DNA of 64,000 nt. Source: Allium sativum (lineage: Eukaryota > Streptophyta > Magnoliopsida > Asparagales > Amaryllidaceae). The position numbers were made by a program, and so were the translations under genes. Of the stretch, positions 36,801-47,253 are shown in pieces. The stretch is taken from positions 31,021,659 to 31,085,658 of the forward strand of contig CM060909.1 of assembly GCA_030737875.1 (NCBI GenBank), written 5' to 3'. How positions within the stretch are numbered: the stretch's first letter is position 1; each line of letters begins with the position of its first letter. Under the pieces are notes generated by a model. The model was not told where the DNA came from, searched no databases, and worked only from the letters and a program-made list of their open reading frames with translations.

Positions 36801-38574
36801 GGCCGTGTTATGGCCTAAAGCGTCGTTTGAATGGATTGGCTATTTTTAAATAAATAAAAATAGCAATAAATCGTTATAAAATATTATAAACGATATGGAA
36901 TGGAAATAAACGGAATTTACCCGGTTTATTGGATATTTGATGGTTGAATGTGTTTGGCGTGAAAATTACATTAAAAAACAGAGTTATTGATGTCGAATAA
37001 TTTAACCATTGATATAAATTGATTTGAAATTCTAAATATACGTGAATTATTTGAAAAGGCCGAGTTAATTCTCATTTCAATTAATTGATCGACGGTTTGA
37101 AGTCGAAGAGATGGAGACGGTGCATGACCGACGATCTTCACATCGAATGGATGGGTGCTACTGATGCTCACGATGGGAGTAGCTACCTTGAAGGGGGCTA
37201 AAGTGGTAGCCATCCGAACGTACATGTTGATTGTACGGATATGCGAGGTATAAGGTGCCTCTGGTTCCGTTCAGACCCAGAACGGACTTGTAAATGGATG
37301 TGTGTCTGACGTTGTATATTGACAACGTGGCATGCAGAGATGTTGCGATCAAAGCTTTTTTTGAAAAGCAGAGCTTTGTGGTTGATGATCAAAGCACGGA
37401 TTTGAACAGCTAGCTTTGTGTTTAGCATTGTTTCGCGAGCCTCACACCCCGGTATGAGCCAGAAACAGGAGAGGACATCAGGGAGAATATGTGTTTCCTT
37501 CTAGCTAGAAGTGGTGCTTTGGGTTTTACACGCCCGGGCATTTTACTTATGTGGATAATGGAAAGCGAGGCCTCGGTTAGTTCGGTCTCTTCGGAGTCGA
37601 TTGTTTGGTCGGATATGACCAGTTGACGCCCCATAGGGCGGGGAAACACAGTGTTCAGGCATTTTAATCCACATCGGGTGGACCGGCCCTGACGATCCAA
37701 AGGCTTGACAGAGTACCTGCCTGAGGGGCGGGATAGAGCGTCTCGAATTCGGTAAGGATGATCCCTTGCCTTGGTTCATGATGGAAATCCAATTTCCAAA
37801 CACGACATCTTGCGGTTTTGATTGTATACCTGTATATGGCGACATGATATATGGTACCCATGTTGTCTATGATTGATAGTTATGATTGAAATTGTTTTTG
37901 AAACATATAAACACTAGCAATAATATCAAATGATTTGTTTTGCTCATATCAAGCATATTTTGGCCATTATAAGGTAAAACTCTATCCTCCGGTTTGTGTT
38001 GCATTGTGTGATGGGAACTGAGTCTTATAATGGCTTCATTTTTATAAAAAAGCATTGCGATGTTTAAATGATTTACTTGTTATAAAGCATTGGCAATCCG
38101 ATGGAGTAAACCCGTTCTGCATTAGGGGCGTGGTCCTGTGATTGGCCATATTGTAAAATATGTTGAAGTAGATTTCTCATACCAGTCCCATAACTGACTC
38201 ATAATTTGTTTCACTTGCAAACTCGGGTGTCCCTTTTTCTACACGGGCAGCCTTGTATTCAGGTTTTAGCAGGCTCTTTCTGGATAGCTAGAGCTAAAGC
38301 TGGATTCTATCATTTCTTTCTTTTTATGTTGTTCAGCTCTTATTGTACATATTATGTTTTGATTCCACTGTAGACATTTATGTAAAGCTGAACTGTATTT
38401 TGTACTAAGTATGATCCTTTATACTGTGTAACTCTGATGATTATGTTTATCCAGTGTATTCTATTGTACATCATCTGGTGTATTTATTTATTTATGTTCT
38501 GTTGTTATCTGTTTATGTGTTAAATTCCAAAGATTACCCTTGCCACCATGGAACGGGGGCTTGGGGTCGTCACA
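33883..38574 (+). mobile_element. Element B 3' LTR (4.69 kb)
   Basis: An uninterrupted LTR, TGTAACAACC...GTCGTCACA, with TATA-like box at 34737, donor-like site at 35363, palindrome array at 35930-36300, ATCCGAC palindrome cassettes at 36421 and 36661, and conserved 3' half from about 36900. It shows the pre-insertion state of the C target site (CAAAAGCTGTGAGGC near 35786). Open frames on the minus strand at 34566-34958 and 37158-37428 recur at the same places in the 5' LTR. That is expected of LTR copies and is not proof of coding. Confidence 0.92.
35930..36300. repeat. AT-rich palindromic array, B 3' LTR
   Basis: Three clear copies of a 72-73 bp unit start with AATAAATTGTTTT at 36024, 36096 and 36169. 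They are flanked by degenerate copies. Each carries an AAAAAT-NNN-ATTTTT palindrome. Confidence 0.8.
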
Positions 38575-39811
38575 TTCTTTATGGGCATAGGACTGCATAA
38601 TGTCCTTCTCGTAGACATCTAAAAAAATATATACTTTTAAATTGTCCTAATCTCAACTTATCTACTTCTTTCTATGCAAGGGTTCTTTTTGCTTGTTTTG
38701 GAGTCATCCAAAATCATTACTTGATATACTGTATTCCATTTTTTTTCCTTAAATGATATTCAAAATTTTATCAAAAAGAGGGTTTATACTATTCCCACTC
38801 ATTTAAATATCTTATCTAAATAACTTGATTTAAAGCAAACTTCTTAATTTCAAACTCATATATTTACCAAATACCTTTTAGTCAAATCATAAAATTTAAT
38901 TCAAAAGATATTTGTATTTACTTACTCAAATATTTCATCATTCTACCCAGACATATTTTTGAATTTATCGACTGTCCAAAATAATAGAGAATTCTGATTT
39001 TGTATCCTAATCCAAACAATTTTATATGGATTATCAATGGTTATATTTTAACTTAAGTTTATCCTAATTCCTTAAGTTCGAAATTTTCCCCCAGTCATTA
39101 CTTTAAATGACCTCACAAATATTTCTTTAACTAAGTTCTTAGCTTTTTGCTACCCTTAGATTATCTTGGGTTATTCCAACTTCTAAATTCAAACTTTTAT
39201 TTTACCATTCTATCCTTTTTGTCTCTTTTCTAATGAGAGGGAGATTTACTAAAAAAAATAGATTGCTTCCCTGTTTCGTTTATTAGCTTCTATCTTAATA
39301 AATGATCTATTTGAGGTAGTCGTAATAATTCTTATAATCTTATCGAAATTCTAATACCTTTTGTAGCCTTGTTATAATATCATCAAATATTTTAAAATAA
39401 AATTCATAAGTCGTTTGTACTTGGATTATTTATCCTAATTAGTTGGTGAGAACTAATTACAATACCATATGCAACATCTTTAGTCAAACTGTGAAATACT
39501 AATCACAAAGTTTCCATATTCAAACTTTAAAAATCTTGATTTCAACCAATCATTCAAGTCCTAATACATTATATATTTTTAAAACATACTCTTTTACATT
39601 CAAAAAATAATTTTCCAAAACAAAAATTATTTTTATATGAAACTATAAACAGGTTCTCCAATATATATAATACTCTCAAACTCATTCTGGGGTGTTACTA
39701 ACCTCATCTCTAATGAGATACTCATCCCAGGATTATACTAATCATATCTCTAGTAAGTCACTACCCAAACAAAACCAAGTTTCTTACTCAACCCGTAGAT
39801 CAAATACCAAA
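38575..39811 (-). mobile_element. Element X internal region, 5' part
   Basis: On the minus strand this follows the X 5' LTR. A degraded primer site, TGGTATTTGATC (39798-39809), lies 2 bp after the LTR end. At the far edge (38576-38640) is a gag zinc knuckle with GHYAVLCP and RCLREG, immediately broken by element B. The 1.1 kb in between is AT-rich and too decayed for me to read as gag. Confidence 0.65.
38576..38640 (-). pseudogene. Element X gag remnant, zinc knuckle 1
   Basis: Minus-strand reading gives FFRCLREGHYAVLCP, matching the C-x2-C-x4-H-x4-C knuckle of Ty3/gypsy gag with the first Cys replaced by Phe. Translation then meets a stop at the junction with B. The partner knuckle is at 16618-16830 on the other side of B. 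Confidence 0.6.
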
Positions 39812-42800
39812 TGTGATGACCTGAAAATCCATATATTTTGAATCGACATGTCCGACTCAAAACTGTACATATCTTCATATTATCAAGTGACAAACCAAAT
39901 TTGCAGCCCTTGAAAACCAATACTTAATACATCTTCGGTATTCATATACTGAAGATTCAGGTGTTACAAATCCGATCAGCACAGGTAGAATAGAAAATAG
40001 AACAGAATAGAATCTTACATGAATGGAATAGCATGTATTATTGAACATAATCTTTACAACAGAAAACATTTACATAATCAGAGTTAAGTTTAACATGGAC
40101 AGTTATAAACGCCTATCCTTATAATAAAAGATAAAAATGATACAAGGCTTTAAAGAATACAAAATGCTCCAACTTCAGCTCCAAGCTCTAACCCAAAAAG
40201 TGCTCCATATTATTGCTCCAAGTACTCTTCCTGCTAATATGACTACTAGGTTGCTCTGTGAAAAAATAAGGGTACCTAGAGTTTAAAGGGAAAACAATAA
40301 ACTCCGAGTCAGTCATAAGACTTGTGTGAGAACTGGTTTTTACCTTATGATCTCATAAGACCACGCAGCAATCAAAACGAAATGGGTTTTTACCTTACGA
40401 TAACCAAAACCTTTTATATATCAAAACATTTGATATTATTCTTAATGAAATTGTTTCAAAATATTTGCATATAAAGTTGTTGATCATAGTCAGCATAGCA
40501 TAGGTACCATTATATTATGTTGGTGTCTAATGCCTAGAAAATCATATCATAGGCTCGTATTGGAAATTAGATTTCCAACATGATAGTTCCTGGTATGAAA
40601 GATCAATCTGTGGAATCAAAATCTTTACCCATCACAATATCCAACAGTTATAAGTGCTGGCACAGACACCGTTATACTTTCCATAAAACCTAAAACAGAA
40701 TACCTAGTGAATAGCGTCCAGGGACTCAGACATCACTATATTCTTCCATGAGGTATAAACATATCTGATACTTAGGTGATCATTGATACATCCAACTCGA
40801 AATGCATACATATCTAATCACCAGTCTATTATCATACCGGGTGTGAGGCTAGTGAGGCTACGCTTAACAAAGACTTATATTTTTTTTACAATGTTGTACT
40901 TTATTCTTTCATCACCACATTCCACTTAGGATGCCACATTGTCATTCCATACCACATGACTGATTCCCACAAAATATATAACCTCTGAGCTTGTGCATCT
41001 AAAGAGAAGGGTGTTAAGCTATGACAAGAAGTGTCTTCTCTACCACCAAACAGGTATACATTGTATGGGAATCATTCATTGTGAGTCAAAATACAATGTT
41101 ATACAAACCAACCACATAAGTTCGTTATGGGACTAAACAAAACCGAAGGCGCTTTATTCTCGACTATTCAAGTTGAGAAAAACGCTTGCAAACCGGAATT
41201 AATTTAAATACGTCAAGACCGCTGCTATAAATAATCTCATAATGGGTGATCGTCCGAGACAACAACAAGAAGTCCTTTCGATGTGAAGATCTCTGGTCTT
41301 CAACAATTGTCTTCAATGTCTACATTTTCTCTATTTCATCGTATCATTATTTGAAATGGTTTTCTGATACTAATCACTCAAGTGTGATCCCGGTCTTTTC
41401 GAATAATCATCGTTGTTTAAAAAAATATGGTTATACATGATTTCTATGTCTCTTCCATCTTAAATTGGTTAATTAAAAAAATTTATTGACATAAATAAAA
41501 TCCTTTATCGCTTAATCCTAAATTTAGAAATTTCATCCATAAAATCGCTCTATTTAATCTTTAAACAAAGATTTGTTAATCTTAACAAAAATTTATTCTT
41601 ACCTTCACCTCATGTTTGGTTTATAGAAATATTTCAATAATGTTTATTTGATCTTTAATCAAAAGATTTTTTTAGTTACTTTCCTATTTCAAATCATAAC
41701 TTTACACGAGTTCATACGATGTGGTTTAACTCCCTAATGAGTTAAAGCTTATGATATTTAAGATATCACTCACGACAATCCCAAACTAGTTAATATCGAG
41801 TATAAGAATTGCATAGAAATTACATCGGCTTATATTCAATATCAATTTCCATATTAAACAAATGTTATTGGTGGAATAACTATATAATCACCTTTTAAAT
41901 TTCTCGAATAGTACGAGTTCCTCCTGTAGAATTTAATACCAATTATAAGAAGATTATTTCCATATAAATCCAATTAATTCATAACAGAAGAACTTTAATC
42001 TTAAAAAAATATCATTCCAAAGTATTCGGGCTTCAAATTTCGATTTGCTCCAACCCTCACCCATATAAATAAACGTTGGCTAGGTAAGTTCAGCGCGTTG
42101 GTTGTTCTATCCTAGTTATACACCCCGCTTATCGTTCCAGATCTCAGACGTAGGACAAATGCACTAGTGGTTTTAGCATATTCAATTTAGTTGAGTTTAT
42201 CTTCTTCTTAAACTGGGTCAAGTATTTCAAACTTCCAAAATATCAAAATCTTTACTTTTATAACATGTCAATTCAAATCTTTACTTTTATAACATGTCAA
42301 ACCAAATCTTTATATAAACTTATTGGAACTTTCAATTTGATTTTATTGAATTTGTCTTTCAATTTGATTTTAAAACATCGCTTTATAGCTAACTCAAATT
42401 CAATTTCAAAATCGCCATTGCAAATTGATTTTACTATTCACTTTGAAATTTAACATGCCATTTTACATCAAATTATATTTCAAATTGATTTTCATCTTTA
42501 CAATAATTTTTCGTAACCACTTTAATTTTATTTCTATCTAGTTTCAAATATAAAATTCCAACTTTTATTTTCACGCTTTATTTATGCTTAAATGACTGTG
42601 ATATTCATTTATAATATCAAATTGGAATGAGACTTTACCAATACCCGTATAATTCCATGAATTGGTTATAACATATGAAGGGTGATATATTAACGTCCAT
42701 AACGACCATAAATTCATCCATATCATCCATTCAACAATTTCATAATATCTACAATATAAGTGTTACGGTAATTAACACTTATAACTTATATATAGTTAAA

Positions 42801-43957
42801 TTCACAACCATTTAACCAAATCTAATTATGATTATAATAAACCTCAAAACATTGATAAAGTTGTTTTCACTTTATTTTCACTCCGCCAATTTTTCGTTTA
42901 GAACACAAACTCGAATTAGCCCAACTTTTCACCACTTTTGCTTTTCATTTCTCCAAACTTCTCAAAAATATTTCTTTTTATGTGGAAGGGGTTCGGCCTA
43001 GGGTGATAGAGGAGGGGGTTGGATTTTTCAACTTATAACTAGCTAGAAGATCTTGTAATGTTGAAAAAAGGCTTCACTCAAAGCTTGAGTTGATTTGGAG
43101 TTGGTTTGTGTATAATTTTAGTGAGTTAGTAAGGAAGAGAGGAGGAAGAAGACATTGATTTTATTTCTTAAGCCTTGCCAGATTTTTGTATAAATGAAAA
43201 TGTGGATATGGAAGTTTATTTATAGTTGTATTTTCTTGGTTAATGACTCTTATACCCTTCTCTTACTTTATTATTTCTTTGACCTTGAAATAACACTTGC
43301 TTAATGCGAAAAGATGGATGGATTTGATTTTTGTACTTAAGAAATGATGTTGCCTCTTTTTCTTAAATTATAAAACATTTAAAAATAATTTTTCTCATTT
43401 TCCATGCATTTTATTTGACTTATGGATGTTATAATTCACCTTTCTCTACTTTTTATGCATTTGAGATGTGATGTTATTACTTTATGTAATCATGACACCT
43501 TATTTTGCTTATTTTCCATGGAAAAGTGCCACGTCTCATTAAGGATTTGGAATGATGACACCCACTTTTAAAAGATTTGGTTTGAAATGGTAATAATGAC
43601 TTTACTTTATGTCAAATCACACTCTACTTAACTTAGTTAATTAATTTCTTAAACTAGTAAACTTTTTCGTTAACTTAAAAGAGGTTTAAATACTTGTTAA
43701 CATATTTGTATGTTACTATTTAAGTCGCATTACGTTCGTATAACTTATTTTGGTTAAACCGTTGATTTTTGACAAAAACAATTAACAATCATATTTTACT
43801 ATTTTATTTAACGAACTTGTTAATGTAAACAAGTATAAAAAACCAAAACATGTTTTTTTATGTCAATTCCAATTTCTATGGGTTTTTCTAATTGATAAAA
43901 TCAACCAAATAAGTCAACCTCTATTTTTCAAAGTATCAAATCTTCTGGATTGTTACA
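39812..43957 (-). mobile_element. Element X 5' LTR (4.15 kb)
   Basis: On the minus strand it starts TGTAACAATCCAGAAGATTT and ends GGTCATCACA. Its first 477 bp match the truncated 3' LTR copy at 15453-15908. The 3' half (39812 to about 41450) shares the conserved blocks of the other LTRs, for example the CCTCACACC and TTTCCTACTCTAGG-like words in reverse. A TCGTGA hairpin motif is at 41740-41782. Leader DNA near 43 kb is followed by degenerate AT-rich sequence. No matching target duplication was found, because the other end is outside the window. Confidence 0.8.
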
Positions 43958-44105
43958 AATGTTGTCAAATCACAGTGGTACAGTGATAGTCATACAATGC
44001 TACATTGAACAAGCATATGGTATCTGTTGATTTGGTTGTATCCAACTTTTTCCATATTTGCTAACTGAAAAATATGGATTATTAGGAGATCATCGATGAT
44101 CTATA
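43958..44105. other. Non-LTR DNA, no feature seen
   Basis: Single-copy-looking sequence between X and the first GRF-type fragment. A possible upstream reading (LFPYLLTEKYGLLGDHR) runs into a stop before the open frame at 44106, so the fragment may have extended this far. Confidence 0.3.
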
Positions 44106-44459
44106 GTGCAACATGCTGAAAAACTAGAAGCTGAATCAAAAATTGAATCTGAAACTCAGTTTGAAACAATTCATAATAGCATTGGCGCTGTTAGTGGTTC
44201 TAATTTGCAAATTCATGTTTGCTTAGATTCACCAAACCAAAGGCTAGGAAAACGAATAAGTAATGGCTATGGATTGAGACATCCATCATGGCCTGTATAT
44301 CATTTTGGCTATATGTGTCTGAAGCTTGTGGCTACGAATAGAAGAAATGATGAGCGTCGTTATTACTGTTGTCTAGAGTACCAAGGTGAACCTTGGAACC
44401 GGAATGGTGTTCCTTGTTGTGGGTATGTAGAGTGGGTAGATTCTAAGATTTGTCTGTGA
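44106..44459 (+). pseudogene. GRF-type zinc-finger gene fragment 1
   Basis: A 117-codon frame ends in RRYYCCLEYQ and CCGYVEWVD, the second half of a GRF zinc finger (Cys, aromatic-rich, final C-G-Y/F-x-E/R-W-V-D). The first half of the finger (C-x-C-G) is not in the frame. The upstream 75 residues are not recognised. GRF fingers occur in topoisomerase- and nuclease-related proteins and in many small plant proteins. Here the finger is incomplete and the frame has no recognisable partner, so it is called a fragment. Confidence 0.5.
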
Positions 44460-45639
44460 GGTGTTCAATAGGCTTGAGAGATGTGAGGTAAAATTCTAAC
44501 ATGGAAAGCCATAGTGAGACGATTGTAAGACAAAAGTAGTCGGTTGGAACTCGAAAATAGCAACCTACTTGGTATCATAACGAACTGAATCAATGTGTTG
44601 CTAGATTGATGTTTTACAATGATTGTACTTCGTATTTGCTTGTTGTACTTCGTGCTAGTTGTGTTACTTGTCTGATATATTCCCATTGCTTAATATTTAA
44701 TACGAATAAGGGTCATTGTTTAGTTCGTATCTATGTCCATCATAGTTTTAAATCTACTATTTATTATAATATTTTGTTCAGGTTTAGGAACTACCATACC
44801 GCGATTTTAAAAAATGACATATCTCACAATCTAAAGGATTAAATCTTGTTTTTTCTTTTGTATTTGAAAACCTTAATTTAATAGACCCAGAAAACTCTTG
44901 TTCTGAAGAATTCCGGCATATATGACTCAATATATCAGTTTGAACATCAATTTAAAAAATACAAACTATCATTACGCAACGAGCTCGAATTAATTAATAT
45001 AAATAACTCATTTAATTTTCATTAAGATTATTAATTATTAATTCACCGTCTAACATTGTCAAATAAACTTAGATTCAAAAGCATTATGATATCAACTTAA
45101 TGACTCAATCACCATGGCAGAAAATGCATCATAACTTCAGTGAAACTTTATGTGTTTTCTTTACTCCATACATTGTGACTATAGTGTACACAGAAGTGTG
45201 TTGGCAATATCAACTTTGTTTGTTTTCTTTACCCAATACAGCGTGGCTATAGTGCACAAAGCAGCGTGTTGTCAACACCAATGACTCGATTAACGTGTTT
45301 TCAAATCCAACATGGCAGACAACCACTGTAGCCATGTGAGAGAGTCTCTCATTTCTTTGTACACCATTGATGTTGTTAACAACTCGGATCATCCTCTATT
45401 TTATAAAGTTTCAATATGGACTTTATTTTATATAGTGTTCCTTATGTACTTTCATCGGAGAATCTTCATTAGTGTTCAATGTGCAGTCACTTCAACAACT
45501 TTAGTAGTGTGCGGTGTGTACTATTATTTGTATTAGTATAGCCATCTCCTCAATACATAATGTTACATTCATAAACAAGATTTGTAATATATTTCTTCCT
45601 CACAATTCTTTACTCAACTAATCTCCTTGTTCCTCATGC
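44460..45639. other. Intergenic DNA with one tandem duplication
   Basis: No coding signal was seen. A 68 bp unit is duplicated in tandem with about 80 percent similarity, judging by eye. The copies start at 45155 and 45223 and share TTTTCTTTAC and GTGTGTTG/GCGTGTTG words. The rest is AT-rich without recognisable repeats. Confidence 0.45.
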
Positions 45640-46741
45640 CTGCATACTAACAGCAATGCTTTATGGCCTTCGTCTATTGATTTTGACTGTTGGCCAACGA
45701 CTGGACCTTTTGATAGTTGACGAACCAATGAAGACTGGCTTATCGAGTGTCAAGAGAAACACTATGAGGATGTCCGTCGTGAGTTCCCAAATCTTAAACA
45801 AATACGACTTTAGGGGCCTTTAGAACATCTGTACGAACAAGTGGTTAATCAGGCTTTAGTTGCTCAACCTTCATTTCAACAAGCGGTAGAATAATTTTCA
45901 GTTGTTCAACCTTTATACGAACAAGAAGTAAACCAAGCTTCAGCTGTTCAACCCTATGCAGTTAAAGCACTTAGCGGTTCTACAACAGTGGACGTGCAAA
46001 AAGGTGTAGCGGGGATAAAACGAGGAAATGACGGGGATATAACAGAGGTGCAAAAAAGGTACATTAGATGTAAAAATACGTATTTTAAAATTAACCAATT
46101 ATCATTCTCACAAGATTTGTGTAGGAAAAACCAATATCTATTAATCATATATAATAAAATCAAAGAATACCATTGTCGCACACATTAGAATTGATGACTA
46201 TAATAGATTTCCACCATATATTAGACGCTTATGTGTTAAAGTTATCTTTTTATACTAGCTTTATTGAAATTTTTTTACAGAGAACTAGTCAAATTAAGCT
46301 TTATACATTAATATTGCTAAAGCGGGTGCTATAAATCGTTGATGTAGCGGGTGTAGTGGAAAATAGCTAGTCTTAAAGCGGATCCATTATTCATCAACGC
46401 TGAACAGAAATAGTGCAGTGGTTGAAGGGCGTTACGGGCTATAACGGGGATTTTGCGGGGCTTTTGCGGGGATTTAACTACCTTGAACCTCCATATGATC
46501 AAGATATTGAATCGAATCCTATATTTTGCCACTACGAGTATGCGATGGAGGTTGTAGTCAGGGATGATAGTGAAAATATTTGTCGTAGAATCCAACTATT
46601 TTCATTTTAGCCGAACAGTTGCAACTATTCGGAATAGGTGGACGATCGATTATGTGCATCGGGAATCACCTATGCAAATGAGTTGGAACAAGAGATAAGG
46701 CATCTTAGGAATTCTTTAGAAGCAGTGCAGATTCAATGTAA
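45640..46741 (+). pseudogene. GRF-type zinc-finger gene fragment 2, with Gln-rich repeats
   Basis: Two coding-like blocks lie in the same direction. Block 1 (about 45655-45965) reads FDCWPTTGPFDS, then NEDWLIECQEKHYEDVRREF, then two copies of a roughly 20-residue repeat (LYEQVVNQALVAQP and LYEQEVNQASAVQP) with three stops. Block 2 (about 46490-46741) reads CHYEYAMEVVV, SENICRR, CNYSE-stop-VDDRLC, the outline of a GRF finger with key Cys/Gly changed. It then gives a leucine-rich, probably coiled-coil tail (NELEQEIRHLRNSLEAVQ) and a stop at 46741. The 0.5 kb between them may be an intron or an insertion. Likely a dead host gene. Confidence 0.5.
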
Positions 46742-46977
46742 CGTGTAGTTTATTTGTGTTGTACGTTTATTGGTTTAATGGTTCTTATCAATGTACTATG
46801 TATGTGGTTCTATAATGTTATTCGATTGATCATAATATTCAATAAAGGTTTAAGCAATGTAGTTAGAATTAAAAAACAATAATACGAGAAAATGGTAACT
46901 GCAATCCTTTTCTTTACCTACATTCAATGATCCACAACAGATAAAAATATGTCCATCTGATTTAACATGTGGCTCAA
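46742..46977. other. Short intergenic stretch, nothing recognised
   Basis: AT-rich sequence between the GRF-type fragment and LTR F. ATTCAATAAAGG near 46850 resembles a polyadenylation signal for the pseudogene, but nothing else supports it. Confidence 0.3.
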
Positions 46978-47217
46978 TGTAACGACCCAACTTTTTCGTA
47001 CAGTTTCAGTTGACATTTAACCACGCCTGTCCAACTCAAAATGCACAAGAAAGCGGATAGTTAGGGGGAAAAGTTAGAGGGTGAGAAGAAGAAGGAAAGA
47101 AATGTTAGAATAGAAGAAGAAGAAGAACATCAACATTACATAATCAAAGTAGAATAAAATCTCACAGCGGAACGAATAATATATAACGTATCAACACTCT
47201 TTACACAAAATGAAAAC

Positions 47218-47253
<36 letters not shown>

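Larger units (their letters stand above)
16876..38574 (+). mobile_element. Element B, complete Ty3/gypsy (Tekay/Del-like) retrotransposon
   Basis: The 5' LTR is 16876-28253 (with C inside), the primer site is at 28257, gag-pol runs 28506-32772, the polypurine tract is at 33870 and the 3' LTR is 33883-38574. The flanks TTCTA (16871-16875) and TTCTT (38575-38579) form a target duplication with one mismatch. The order gag-protease-RT-RNaseH-integrase and a chromodomain-like C-terminus place it among plant chromoviruses. LTRs of 4.4-4.7 kb are long for that group. It lies inside X in the opposite orientation. Confidence 0.9.
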
